This document shows positions 42,664 to 51,350 of a stretch of 64,000 nt of DNA, one piece after another; the stretch's first letter is position 1; every line of letters begins with the position of its first letter. Below the pieces are notes generated by a model. The model made no database searches and was not told the origin of the DNA. It worked only from the letters and a program-made list of their open reading frames with translations. The stretch is from Chryseolinea soli (GTDB taxonomy: Bacteria; Bacteroidota; Bacteroidia; Cytophagales; Cyclobacteriaceae), in the NCBI RefSeq assembly GCF_003589925.1, contig NZ_CP032382.1, forward strand, positions 7,936,001 through 8,000,000, given 5' to 3'. A program made the position numbers and the translations under genes.

Positions 42664-43611
42664 TCAGGCATTTTTCACTACCTCCGAGGGCGCTTTCCCC
42701 GTCTGGCTTTTATAGAACCGCGCGAAGTAGGAAGGATCTTCATAGCCCAGCAGGTAAGCGATCTCACTCACGGTTTTACTCGAATGCATCAGACACATCG
42801 TGGCTTGTTTGACGAGCCGGATCCGCACGAGTTGCCCCGCCGAATGCCCGGTCAACGCACGGACCGTATCGTTCAAATGATTTTGCGATACACCGAGCGC
42901 CTCGGCATAGTCCGATACTTTCCGTACGCGGATGATCTTCCCCTGCTGGATCGGTTCGAAGTCGCGGCTGTACAGTTCTGTGAACGCTTGCAACAACCGG
43001 AGGCCGGAACGGTCGCCTGGGGCTTGCGTGGAGCGTTGGGGTGGATATTCTGAATGGGCTTTGTACACCAATGCATGGAGGCAACTGCGCAGGACTTCGT
43101 CGCTATACGCACCGCGTTGCGCATATTCATTCTCCATGAATTGAAACAGCGTGGCATATTGGCTGGTCTGTTCGTCGGAAAGCTCGAGCACGGCGTGGCC
43201 ATCGATCTGGAAGAAGGGAAGCTGCGACAGGAATTGTTTGTCGTTCCGGCCCGTGTTAAAGAAGTCATCGGAAAAAGAACAGAAGTAGCCGCGGTGGTCG
43301 TTGCCCGTCCAGTCCCACGAACTGATCACGTTGGGCCCGACAAAGCAAAGCATATTTTTGTGGAGATCGTGCTCATGAAGTCCCATGCGGTGTGTGCCCT
43401 CCCCGGCGATGACCAGGAACACCAGGTAAAAATCAAGACGATGGGCAGCGGCCGTATTTTTCCAGATGCACCGGTTGTGGATCTCAAAATGCTGCAGCGA
43501 CGCTGCCGGGCTCGCCAAAGGTTCCAGTACGGGAGGGTGCTTGAAATATACGCTGCGATAGCCATCGCTTTTCAGCAGGGGAATGCGCGTGGAGGTTCTT
43601 TTTCCGGCCAT
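42664..43611 (-). CDS. AraC-family transcriptional regulator
   Basis: About 315 residues. The N-terminal cupin-like sensing domain is seen around AAHRLDFYLVFLVIAGEGTHRMGLHEHDLHKNMLCFVGP. Two C-terminal helix-turn-helix units follow (KVSDYAEALGVSQNHLNDTVRALTG, TVSEIAYLLGYEDPSYFARFYKSQTGKAPSEV). ATG 43611 gives MAGKRTSTRIP; a longer start at 43650 is possible. Placed directly upstream of the aldo/keto reductase gene, so it probably regulates it in response to the substrate. Confidence 0.93.
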   Translation of the reverse strand: MAGKRTSTRIPLLKSDGYRSVYFKHPPVLEPLASPAASLQHFEIHNRCIWKNTAAAHRLDFYLVFLVIAGEGTHRMGLHEHDLHKNMLCFVGPNVISSWDWTGNDHRGYFCSFSDDFFNTGRNDKQFLSQLPFFQIDGHAVLELSDEQTSQYATLFQFMENEYAQRGAYSDEVLRSCLHALVYKAHSEYPPQRSTQAPGDRSGLRLLQAFTELYSRDFEPIQQGKIIRVRKVSDYAEALGVSQNHLNDTVRALTGHSAGQLVRIRLVKQATMCLMHSSKTVSEIAYLLGYEDPSYFARFYKSQTGKAPSEVVKNA

Positions 43612-43770
43612 AGAAAATGATGGATGCGATTGAACTCTGAAAACGGGCAACGAATTCGTTTAGTTCCGTTAGATTTATCTGGAATTTAGATTATTAACAA
43701 AACTATTTTCCATCTCCACACATCCTTTGGGTGATCGTTAACATTATCAAATGCAGGATAACATCCAACC

Positions 43771-45663
43771 ATGAGAGTAATTGTAGTAACCGCTGTATTG
43801 ATCTTCATAAACTCCTCTACCACACCTGTACACGCACAACCCTATCCGGCAGGTTTTAAAACCATTAGCGCCTACGATTCAAGCAGGACGTACAAACCAA
43901 ATTCCCCGCTATCGGACAAACTGCATTTCAGGCCCGTGGACATTGACCTGTGGTACCCAGCCGACGTTGCCTCCTCCGATACCACCGCGACCTTTCACGA
44001 CCTAGTGCATTTATTCGAGAAAAGAAGCAATTTCTATGACGACACAAAGCGTTACGACGGATTGACGAACGAACTGCTTCAATACATTTGTGCCGGCTTA
44101 GATTGCAAGGATTACAATATCCTGAAAAAAGCGCGGACCCATAGTTATGTGAATGCAAAACCAGTTACACAGTCATTCCCGTTAATTCTTTACTTAGCCG
44201 GGTTTAACGGCATGAGCTATGAGAACTATCTGCTATTCGAGTCTTTGGCAAAGAATGGCTTCGTTGTCGCATCGGTCAGTTCGATTGGTGCCTACCCAGG
44301 TAATATGACCATCGATTCTCTGGGCGTTTACGAACAAGTAAACGATGCGAACTTTGTCATAGATCATCTGACAAAAACCCATGTCCTCTCCAACAACATT
44401 GGTTTGATCGGGTATAGCTGGGGCGGCCTGGCTTCCGCCATTCTGGCTATGACCGAACCCAATAAGATCAAGGCGATTGTTTCTCTTGACGGGTCTGAAC
44501 AATTTGTGTCTGGCAACCCTGAAGAAGATGAAAAGCTGAATCGCATCCGTGAAGGGAGCTTCTTTAAACCGGAAGCCATCCGTGCATCCTTCCTTTATCT
44601 GGATAGCGATATTGTCGAAGTGGATGATTCCCCTGATTCGAGCTACAACATAGCTGATCACATTTTAGGTGATAAATGCTATCTGAAGATAAAGCACTCA
44701 AAACACGAAGATTTTTCAAGCTTAAGCGTCATGACCTCGGAAGATCGGATCCACTCACCCTACGATGTCATTCAAGGCTTGACCGTTAATTATCTGCTTG
44801 ACAAACTTAAAGGAAGTGATTCTTTTTATAAAAAAATCCCAACCGAAGAAGTGACGGAACATTTCTCACAACCACTTTTAGCCAAAGGTGGGAAGTCCAC
44901 AGAGAAAATGTTACTGAATGGGATTGTGCAGGATCAAACTACCCATTTGCCATTGCCCTATGTGAACATCGGAATTCTCAACAAGGATAAAGGCACAACG
45001 TCCAATCTTAAGGGTGAATTTCAACTTCATTTGCTTGACTCCAACCTCCACGATACCCTTAGAATATCGATGATAGGGTATGAACCCCGGGAAATTTATC
45101 TAAAAGACGTTTTTCAAACGCAAAAAAAATTAAACATTCATCTACGAGAAGAAACAGTTGAATTAAAAGAGATCGGGATCATCGATAAAAAACTCATCAC
45201 GAAGGTATTGGGCAACAAAACCGAATCTAAATTCTTCGGTGGCAAATTTGCGTCCAGCGATCTGGGGAGTGAGCTTGCCATACGAATAAAGATCAAAAAC
45301 ATTCCGACGTATCTCGAAAATTTTAGCTTTAATATATCGTACAATACCGCTGACACAGCCACGTTCAGGGTCAATATTTATGACATACGAAATGGGCTTC
45401 CTTGCAAAAACATTCTAACACGTGACATTATTGCAAGGGTAAACAATCGAACGGATAGGATCGATATTAATTTGTCAGACTATAACATCGTGGTGAATGA
45501 CGATTTTTTTATCGGATTGCAATGGCTGGAGGGACGCCATAGTTCAGCCGTCGTATTTTCATCAGGGTTTGCCAATAAGGGGACCTACTACCGCAAAGCA
45601 AGCCAAGCCCGGTGGAAGAAGTACCCGATGGGTGTTGGGTTCAATGTTACCGCGAAATATTAA
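43771..45663 (+). CDS. Secreted alpha/beta hydrolase fused to a carboxypeptidase-regulatory-like domain
   Basis: 630 residues. A signal peptide (MRVIVVTAVLIFINSSTTPVHAQ) precedes an alpha/beta hydrolase (about 40-360): SFPLILYLAGFNGMSYENYLLFESLAKNGFVVASVSSIG, and the nucleophile elbow GYSWGG in NNIGLIGYSWGGLASAILAM, of dienelactone-hydrolase or PAF-acetylhydrolase type. From about 385 a CarboxypepD_reg-like beta-sandwich follows (LNGIVQDQTTHLPLPYVNIGILNKDKGTTSNLKGEFQL), then a beta-rich C-terminus of unknown type. That middle domain normally starts TonB receptors, so its place after a hydrolase is unusual. Codon and base use is more AT-rich than the neighbours. Confidence 0.88.
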   Translation: MRVIVVTAVLIFINSSTTPVHAQPYPAGFKTISAYDSSRTYKPNSPLSDKLHFRPVDIDLWYPADVASSDTTATFHDLVHLFEKRSNFYDDTKRYDGLTNELLQYICAGLDCKDYNILKKARTHSYVNAKPVTQSFPLILYLAGFNGMSYENYLLFESLAKNGFVVASVSSIGAYPGNMTIDSLGVYEQVNDANFVIDHLTKTHVLSNNIGLIGYSWGGLASAILAMTEPNKIKAIVSLDGSEQFVSGNPEEDEKLNRIREGSFFKPEAIRASFLYLDSDIVEVDDSPDSSYNIADHILGDKCYLKIKHSKHEDFSSLSVMTSEDRIHSPYDVIQGLTVNYLLDKLKGSDSFYKKIPTEEVTEHFSQPLLAKGGKSTEKMLLNGIVQDQTTHLPLPYVNIGILNKDKGTTSNLKGEFQLHLLDSNLHDTLRISMIGYEPREIYLKDVFQTQKKLNIHLREETVELKEIGIIDKKLITKVLGNKTESKFFGGKFASSDLGSELAIRIKIKNIPTYLENFSFNISYNTADTATFRVNIYDIRNGLPCKNILTRDIIARVNNRTDRIDINLSDYNIVVNDDFFIGLQWLEGRHSSAVVFSSGFANKGTYYRKASQARWKKYPMGVGFNVTAKY

Positions 45664-45740
45664 ATTGAGCATTTCAGCACATCCCCTCCTCATCTCCATG
45701 GCTAGTTTTGTGTTGTGACCAAATCACAAAACACGATTTC

Positions 45741-46196
45741 ATGAAAACTACCATCATACCCGGACTGATTTTCGGGCTTGGACTCCTTTGCGCCTGCCAG
45801 AAAAACAAACCCACCGACGACCCCGAAAAATTAACAAGCGTTCTGCTCGCTTATTTCGACGGCATCACCCATAAGGACTATAAAAAAATGACCGAGTCTA
45901 CGACCGATGACTTCGTTCTTTATGAAATGGGAAGGGTCTGGAACAACGACAGCGTGTTCCGGGAAATGAAAAAATTTCCTTATACCGTAGCGTACAAGTT
46001 CGACAACTTCAAAATAAATATCGATCGCATGTCGGGCCACATGACATATTACAATCATGCCGATTTTGCATTCGACAGCACAAAACAGCGTTTCGATTGG
46101 ATCGAGAGTGCGGCGTTCAGAAAAACGGAAGATGGATGAAGAATGTATTTTTTACATATTACGGAAAGGTATCAGCCACAACCCCCGCAGAAATGA
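45741..46196 (+). pseudogene. SnoaL-like lipoprotein with in-frame TGA near the C-terminus
   Basis: The frame starts MKTTIIPGLIFGLGLLCAC, a lipoprotein signal, and continues as an NTF2-like fold (LLAYFDGITHKDYKKMTESTTDDFVLYEMG, MSGHMTYYNHADFAFDST). It meets TGA at 46137-46139 after AAFRKTEDG. The same frame then reads RMYFLHITERYQPQPPQK to TGA 46194-46196. NTF2-like proteins usually have Trp at this spot (DGWKxxFLH), so TGG has probably become TGA, cutting 18 residues from the last strand. No frameshift is needed. Whether the short product is stable is unknown. Confidence 0.75.
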
Positions 46197-46242
46197 AAAG
46201 TCAGCGGATTACCGGTAGCATTATGACACCGGAAAGATCCCT

Positions 46243-46587
46243 TCAGTTCAAAACCGTACTTCCCTTTAGTATCCTTGCCCTGTGCTTTTTGCCCCAATCC
46301 TGAATGTGACGAAGCACAGGTTCAAGCGTTGTACCATATTTAGTCATTTCATACTCAACGGTCACCGGCACGGTGGCAATCGCCGTTCGGGTCACTAAAC
46401 CGTTAATCTCCAAGTCCTTTAATTCCAGGCTCAACATTTTAGGCGTGATCTTTCCAATGTCTTCCAGCAGATCCTTAAACCGCTTTTTACCGCTGCACAG
46501 ACTATATAAGATCGGGAATTTCCACTTTCCCCCGATCACCTCCAGCGCGTCCATGACGGGCTGAATTTCAAGCTTATTGTTCTTCAT
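46243..46587 (-). CDS. HxlR-family winged-helix regulator
   Basis: 114 residues with the HxlR pattern VMDALEVIGGKWKFPILYSLCSGKKRFKDLLEDIGKITPKMLSLELKDLEINGLVTRTAIATVPVTVEYEMTKYG. These MarR-related dimers often respond to electrophiles or aldehydes and repress divergent genes. Here it is divergent from an isochorismatase-like, pirin and cupin series, with overlapping promoters and TACTA-type boxes in the 115-nt gap. The usual sensing Cys near the N-terminus is absent; one Cys lies in SLCSGKKRF. Confidence 0.94.
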   Translation of the reverse strand: MKNNKLEIQPVMDALEVIGGKWKFPILYSLCSGKKRFKDLLEDIGKITPKMLSLELKDLEINGLVTRTAIATVPVTVEYEMTKYGTTLEPVLRHIQDWGKKHRARILKGSTVLN

Positions 46588-46617
46588 ATTTCGTTTTTAC
46601 CAAGACTATACAAAAGG

Positions 46618-46674
46618 ATACTAATATACTATTTATAAACTTATTTCAAAAGTATAGTAACTATTCTATGTTTA
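46618..46674. promoter_or_regulatory. Overlapping divergent promoters with TACTA/TAGTA boxes
   Basis: For hxlR (minus strand): TTTG (46650-46647), 18-bp spacer, TATATTAG (46628-46621). For the isochorismatase gene (plus strand): TTTC (46644-46647), 19-bp spacer, TATGTTTA (46667-46674). Both fit TTTG-N19-TAnnTTTG with one or two changes each. ATACTA occurs twice (46618-46623, 46626-46631), and the palindrome ATAGTAACTAT lies at 46654-46664. I infer HxlR sites that control both directions. Confidence 0.5.
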
Positions 46675-46702
46675 CAACATCAAATTAAAAAGACACAAAA
46701 AA

Positions 46703-47296
46703 ATGAGCACCACAAGATTCACGGCAGAAAACACCGCACTGCTCCTCATTGACCACCAGGTGGGTACAATGAAACTGATCAAAAACATGCCTTTGGAAGA
46801 AGTGCAAAAGAAAACATTGGCTTTGGCAAAAATGGCAAAGATCCTGCAGATACCGGTCATCCTCACCAGCAGCCAGGAGTACGCGGCGCAAGGTCCGTTG
46901 CTGCCCGAGTTGGCCGAAGTTTTGCCCGATGCCTTTGAGAAAAGGATTAAAAGAGAAGGCATCGTCAATTGCTGGGAACACAAAGCGTTTCGCGATGCCG
47001 TGCTCGCCACGGGAAAGAAAAACTTGATTATGGCGGGTGTCACCACGGATGTGTGCCTGGTTTTTCCCGCGATCAGTGCCGTCGAAGAAGGTTTTCATGT
47101 ACAAGCGGTGATGGACGCTTCGGGTTCGCCATTTAACCTTAGTGAAGACCTGAGTCAAAAAAGGATGGCTGATGCAGGTGTAGTGTTAACGGCTACCAAC
47201 ACGTTGATGGCTGAACTTGCACAAGATTGGTCAAGGCCTGAAGGCGGAGCATTATTGGGCATTTTGTTTACAGAAGTTTTACCCTCCATGGCCTAA
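46703..47296 (+). CDS. Isochorismatase-family hydrolase
   Basis: 197 residues: NTALLLIDHQVGTMKLIKNM (catalytic Asp), then Lys about residue 75 (FEKRIKREGIVNCWEH) and the Cys nucleophile in NLIMAGVTTDVCLVFPAISAVEEGF, the three-part active site of the cysteine-hydrolase superfamily. Close to the YcaC-like group, whose true substrates are mostly unknown. First gene of a plus-strand series with pirin and cupin genes, divergent from HxlR. Confidence 0.93.
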   Translation: MSTTRFTAENTALLLIDHQVGTMKLIKNMPLEEVQKKTLALAKMAKILQIPVILTSSQEYAAQGPLLPELAEVLPDAFEKRIKREGIVNCWEHKAFRDAVLATGKKNLIMAGVTTDVCLVFPAISAVEEGFHVQAVMDASGSPFNLSEDLSQKRMADAGVVLTATNTLMAELAQDWSRPEGGALLGILFTEVLPSMA

Positions 47297-47301
47297 ACCG
47301 A

Positions 47302-47332
47302 ATGCTTCAAGTCTGCAAAAGGCTTGAAGCAT
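47302..47332 (+). other. Intercistronic hairpin before the pirin gene
   Basis: ATGCTTCAAG (47302-47311), an 11-nt loop and CTTGAAGCAT (47323-47332) form a perfect 10-bp stem between the isochorismatase stop and ATG 47348. There is no T run, so it looks like an RNA-processing, stability or attenuation element rather than a strong terminator. Confidence 0.5.
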
Positions 47333-47347
47333 CCTAATCTTACTATT

Positions 47348-48097
47348 ATGTTGATCATTAACAAAGCCTCTGAAAGACAAACGGCGGGGCACGGAAACTT
47401 TAGCATCAAAATCATTATTCCGGGTGCAAATGCAGATCATAGCGATCTGGGTTTTTATAATTTAGGCCGATTTGACGATGCCCATCTAAAGCCCGGCGCT
47501 TTCATTGCGATGCACCCTCACAAAAATGATGAAATACTGACGTTGATGCGTAGCGGTACCATGCTGCACAAAGACAGCACCGGCAAGGAAGTTGCCGTAA
47601 CGCCACAAAACATCATGATGATGAATGCCGGAAGTGGGATCTATCATGAAGAAAGTATTCCCACCGAAAAATATAAAGAAGATGTACGGTTGCTCCAGAT
47701 CTTTATCCGCCCTGAAATTGAGAACAACCCGCCGCAAGTGCAGTTTGCCAATGCGGGTGAACTGGTTCTTAATCATTGGCGGTTAGTGGCGGGTTTAAAA
47801 AGCAGCCATGCGCCACTTGAAATCAAAAGCAATATATTGGTGTATGATCTCGATCTTGAAAATGCCAAGATAAGTTTACCCGAACCCTATTTCAAAAACA
47901 CTGTCTATTTTGTTTATGTATTTGAAGGTGAAATAAATTTTTCAAAGACAGTATTGGGAAAGGGAGACAGCATCATACTCGATGGCGAAGCCCTCGACTT
48001 GCAGGCAAGCACCAAAAGTACGGCTGTTTGTTTTATGATAGACAAGAATGCCCGTTTTACAAAAAACGGCATGTATAGCGGGATGAAAAGAAATTAG
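47348..48097 (+). CDS. Pirin-family bicupin
   Basis: About 249 residues with the pirin N-terminal cupin: ASERQTAGHGNFSIKIIIPG, GAFIAMHPHKNDEILTLMRSGTMLHKDSTGKEVAVTPQNIMMMNAGSGIYHEES, carrying the metal ligands His-His-Glu (HPHKNDE) and a His in IYHEE. The C-terminal cupin is weaker. Some pirins are quercetin dioxygenases or redox cofactors. ATG 47348 is chosen because the earlier in-frame start (47324) falls inside the hairpin. Confidence 0.92.
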   Translation: MLIINKASERQTAGHGNFSIKIIIPGANADHSDLGFYNLGRFDDAHLKPGAFIAMHPHKNDEILTLMRSGTMLHKDSTGKEVAVTPQNIMMMNAGSGIYHEESIPTEKYKEDVRLLQIFIRPEIENNPPQVQFANAGELVLNHWRLVAGLKSSHAPLEIKSNILVYDLDLENAKISLPEPYFKNTVYFVYVFEGEINFSKTVLGKGDSIILDGEALDLQASTKSTAVCFMIDKNARFTKNGMYSGMKRN

Positions 48098-48179
48098 TTA
48101 GAGCATTAACCAGGAAAACAGCATGAGATTGGAAACAGACTGCTCTGTTTTGAATTAGTGTTTGAAAAAAACGAAACCC

Positions 48180-48614
48180 ATGAAGGAGAAAGTAATTCGT
48201 AGAGACGAAGGACATCCGTTAAACTGCCTGGGAGATCACCAGTTAATAAAACTAACCGGTAAGGACACCAACGGACAGTTCACTACAATTTACCTTGACA
48301 ATCCACCCAATACACTGGTTCCCTTTCACGTCCACGAAAACGAGGACGAGGTCTATAAAGTCATAGAAGGCGAAGTAGAATTTTCGGTCGGCGACAAAAC
48401 GAGTTTATTAAAAAGCGGTGATGTGATTTTTTTACCGCGAAATATTCCTCACACCTGGAAGGTAGTTGGAACAAGCAATGCCAAAGTCCATTTGGACATT
48501 TTTCCAGCGGGACTTGAAAACATGTTTGAAGAATTGGGAAAGCTTCCCGTAGGGCCTCCAAACCTTCTACAAGTCGCTGCTATTTGCGGGCGCTATAACG
48601 TCAAATTTGTGTAG
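48180..48614 (+). CDS. Single-domain cupin protein
   Basis: About 144 residues, no signal peptide. Cupin motif 1 is seen in VPFHVHENEDEVYKVIEGEVEFSVGDKTSLLKSGD (His-x-His-x4-Glu ligands) and motif 2 in FLPRNIPHTWKVVGTSNAKVHLDIFP, so it is a metal-binding cupin of quercetinase-like type. Start at ATG 48180; a TTG six codons upstream is possible. Same direction as the pirin gene, 82 nt after it, so probably in the HxlR-controlled unit. Confidence 0.88.
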   Translation: MKEKVIRRDEGHPLNCLGDHQLIKLTGKDTNGQFTTIYLDNPPNTLVPFHVHENEDEVYKVIEGEVEFSVGDKTSLLKSGDVIFLPRNIPHTWKVVGTSNAKVHLDIFPAGLENMFEELGKLPVGPPNLLQVAAICGRYNVKFV

Positions 48615-48645
48615 ACCAAGAAAACTGCGCCGTGCGAAAAAAAAG

Positions 48646-50961
48646 TCAACTCCTTTCGGCGACGTGTTTTTTTACTTTTATAATCACCTGTTTAGAGGTG
48701 GGTGTATTGCTCTTATCGGCCACGCTATTGATTGGAACCAACACATTGGTTTCGGGGAAATAAGTAGCCGTGCATCCCTCCGGTATCGGGTATTTCACTA
48801 CGACAAATTTATGGGCTACACGCTCGATACCTTCAAAATGGTTTACCAGATCCACCAGGTCGCCATCCTGCAGGTGGCGTTGGTGCATGTCCTTCTCATT
48901 CATCAATACCACCCGGCGCTCATTGTAGATCCCGCGGTAGCGATCGTTCAAACCATAGACGGTCGTATTGAACTGATCGTGGCTGCGGATGGTCATCATC
49001 ATCAGGTCATCGTCCTCCATCGGGAGCGTTGAAAGCGGGGCCACGTTAAAGTGCGCTTTGGCTGACGCCGTTTGAAAAACTCCCTCGCGGTTGCCATTGG
49101 GTAAGTAAAATCCTCCCGGCATTCGCACGCGCTCATTATAATTTGTAAATCCCGGTATGGTGCGCTCGATGTCTTCGCGGATCGCGTCGTAATGTTCGTA
49201 ACGATCCCAGTTAATTTTACTACGCGCTCCCAGGGTTGCCTTGGCCAGCCGGCACACAATGACCGGCTCACTCAGCAGGTGATCGGAGATGGGTTTTAAA
49301 ACTCCTTTGGACGATTGAACAACCCCCATGGAGTTTTCGCACGACACAAACTGGACTTCGCCCTTCACCACGTCTTCATCGCTTCGTCCCAGGCACGGCA
49401 GGATGATCGCTTCTTCACCGTGCACGAGATGACTGCGGTTTAGCTTGGTGGATACCTGCACCGTTAGGCTGCATTTGCGAAGCGCTTCGGCTGTTAATGT
49501 GGTATCGGGAGTGGCGGACAGAAAATTTCCACCCATGGCAAAAAAGACTTTGCCCTTGCCCGCATGCATGGCTTTGATACACTCCACCACGTCATAGCCG
49601 TGTTTTGCAGGGGGTGTGAAATGGAAGTTCTCTTCCAACTTCTTTAAGAGCGCAGGCGACGGTGTTTCAACAATGCCCATGGTGCGATCGCCCTGCACGT
49701 TGCTGTGTCCTCTCACCGGGCAGGTGCCTGCCCCGGGTTTACCAATGCTGCCTTTCAGCAAAAGTAAATTGACCACTTCCTTAATGGTGTCAACCGCATT
49801 TTTATGTTGCGTGAGCCCCATCGCCCAGCAGATAATAATTTTTGTTTTATGTTTTAAGAGGGCTACCGCTTCCCGGATCTGTGTCAAGCTAAGACCCGAT
49901 GCCCTGCACAACGCTTCCTGGTTTTGTTCTTTTAAATGGTTTTCAAAGTCGTTAAAACCAGCCGTGCTCTTTGCAATAAAGTCACGATCGATCACCTTGC
50001 CCGGCTCCCGTTGTTCTTCCTGGAGCAACAGCAATTGCACCGCTTTTAGAAAAGCCATGTCGCCGTTGATCTTTATGGGCAGAAAAAGATCGGTCAGTGC
50101 TGTGTCGATGCCCAGAATGCCTTTCACGGTTTGAGGATTGCTGAAACCCATGAGGCCGGCCTCAGGCAACGGATTAACCGAAATAATTTTCGCACCGTTT
50201 GCCTTTCCTTTTTGCAAGGCCGTGAGCATGCGGGGATGGTTGGTGCCAGGATTCTGCCCGAGGATCATGACTACCTCGGTCTCATAAAAATCGCCGAGTG
50301 TGACCGAGCCTTTACCTATTCCCAGTGATTCACTCAAAGCAACGCCGCTGCTTTCGTGGCACATGTTGCTGCAATCGGGCAGGTTGTTCGTGCCATACGC
50401 TCGTACAAAAAGCTGGTACAAAAATGCGGCCTCGTTGCTGGTGCGGCCCGAGGTATAAAAAATAGCCTCGTCGGGTGACGCCAGCTGGTTCAGCGTCTGT
50501 GCTATTTTTTGGAAGGCACCTTCCCAGGAGATGGGTTGATAGTGCGTTGCGCCTTTGGGCAGGAACATCGGTTCGGCAAGGCGTCCTTTGCTGCCGATCT
50601 CATGATCGGATAGTGCCGCCAGATCTTGAACGGAATTTTCGGCAAAAAAAGATGCCGTCAGTTTTTTCGCGGTGGCTTCTTCGGCTACGGCGCGCGCACC
50701 ATTTTCACAATATTCGGCCACGCCCGAGCGTTCGTCGTCCGGGTCGGGCCAGGCACAGCTGGGGCAATCGAAGCCTCCTTTTTTATTGAGCTGCCAAAGC
50801 CCTTTCATACCGCGGGCAAAGCCGGCTTCGCCGATCACTTTTTCCATGCTCGACACCACGGCCGGGATACCCGCGGCGACGGTTTTGATTTTGCCACGCT
50901 TCAATCCGGTGAGCTCTTCCGGGTTCTCGGCTTGGGGAACAGGTGTTGCTTCGTCGCTCAT
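48646..50961 (-). CDS. FdhF/YdeP-type molybdopterin oxidoreductase
   Basis: About 771 residues. The N-terminal FDCPSCAWPDPDDERSGVAEYCENGARAVAEEAT, HYQPISWEGAFQKIAQTLNQLASPDEAIFYTSGRTSNEAAFLYQLFVRAYGTNNLPDCSNMCHES and the later GSIGKPGAGTCPVRGHSNVQGDRTMGI are typical of the YdeP subgroup of the DMSO reductase/formate dehydrogenase superfamily, which carries bis-MGD and an Fe-S cluster in the cytoplasm. The reaction is not established for the subgroup. ATG 50961 is 2 nt after the stop of the small upstream gene, so they are coupled; fdhD in the same unit would sulfurate the cofactor. Confidence 0.93.
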   Translation of the reverse strand: MSDEATPVPQAENPEELTGLKRGKIKTVAAGIPAVVSSMEKVIGEAGFARGMKGLWQLNKKGGFDCPSCAWPDPDDERSGVAEYCENGARAVAEEATAKKLTASFFAENSVQDLAALSDHEIGSKGRLAEPMFLPKGATHYQPISWEGAFQKIAQTLNQLASPDEAIFYTSGRTSNEAAFLYQLFVRAYGTNNLPDCSNMCHESSGVALSESLGIGKGSVTLGDFYETEVVMILGQNPGTNHPRMLTALQKGKANGAKIISVNPLPEAGLMGFSNPQTVKGILGIDTALTDLFLPIKINGDMAFLKAVQLLLLQEEQREPGKVIDRDFIAKSTAGFNDFENHLKEQNQEALCRASGLSLTQIREAVALLKHKTKIIICWAMGLTQHKNAVDTIKEVVNLLLLKGSIGKPGAGTCPVRGHSNVQGDRTMGIVETPSPALLKKLEENFHFTPPAKHGYDVVECIKAMHAGKGKVFFAMGGNFLSATPDTTLTAEALRKCSLTVQVSTKLNRSHLVHGEEAIILPCLGRSDEDVVKGEVQFVSCENSMGVVQSSKGVLKPISDHLLSEPVIVCRLAKATLGARSKINWDRYEHYDAIREDIERTIPGFTNYNERVRMPGGFYLPNGNREGVFQTASAKAHFNVAPLSTLPMEDDDLMMMTIRSHDQFNTTVYGLNDRYRGIYNERRVVLMNEKDMHQRHLQDGDLVDLVNHFEGIERVAHKFVVVKYPIPEGCTATYFPETNVLVPINSVADKSNTPTSKQVIIKVKKHVAERS

Positions 50962-50963
50962 GG

Positions 50964-51332
50964 CTAGCAGATTTTTTTCGGGTTTTCGAAGTTGTCCGAT
51001 TGGTCTTCCACCGTGTTGTCCAGGCACTTAAAATCTTTTTCGAGCAAAAGATACAACGTCTCTGTTTCGCTCACGGCCTGGTGCGCATCAAAACCAACTA
51101 TCGCATTTTCCTGCCAACCGGTTATCAGCATCTCCGGAACCAACAGCGTAATCCTATTCTGATCATACTTGGCCGAAAGTGCTTTTAATCCGGCTTTTCT
51201 TTCCACCGCATAGCTGAAGTACGTTGCGCCAAACGAGGTCCTGTCTTCCAAAACTCCCTTCGTCGTCAGCTTCTCCACTTCCGACTTCGACAACCGTATG
51301 CGAATGGAGTTTGCACTGATTCTTATTTTCAT
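50964..51332 (-). CDS. Small uncharacterised protein of the fdhD-ydeP unit
   Basis: 122 residues: MKIRISANSIRIRLSKSEVEKLTTKGVLEDRTSFGATYFSYAVER, a beta-rich start, then ITLLVPEMLITGWQENAIVGFDAHQ and an acidic C-terminus with one Cys pair-like end (KCLDNTVEDQS, KKIC). No signal or membrane span. I think it belongs to a small family found between FdhD and FdhF-type genes in Bacteroidota (possibly the one named DUF7009), but I could not verify this. Placement between cofactor sulfurtransferase and apoenzyme suggests a maturation chaperone. Confidence 0.75.
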   Translation of the reverse strand: MKIRISANSIRIRLSKSEVEKLTTKGVLEDRTSFGATYFSYAVERKAGLKALSAKYDQNRITLLVPEMLITGWQENAIVGFDAHQAVSETETLYLLLEKDFKCLDNTVEDQSDNFENPKKIC

Positions 51333-51350
51333 TTTACTCGTTTTATGGTA

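Noticed and set aside
46137..46139. TGA read as selenocysteine.
   Set aside because: The position corresponds to a conserved Trp in NTF2-like folds, not Cys, so TGG to TGA mutation is more likely.
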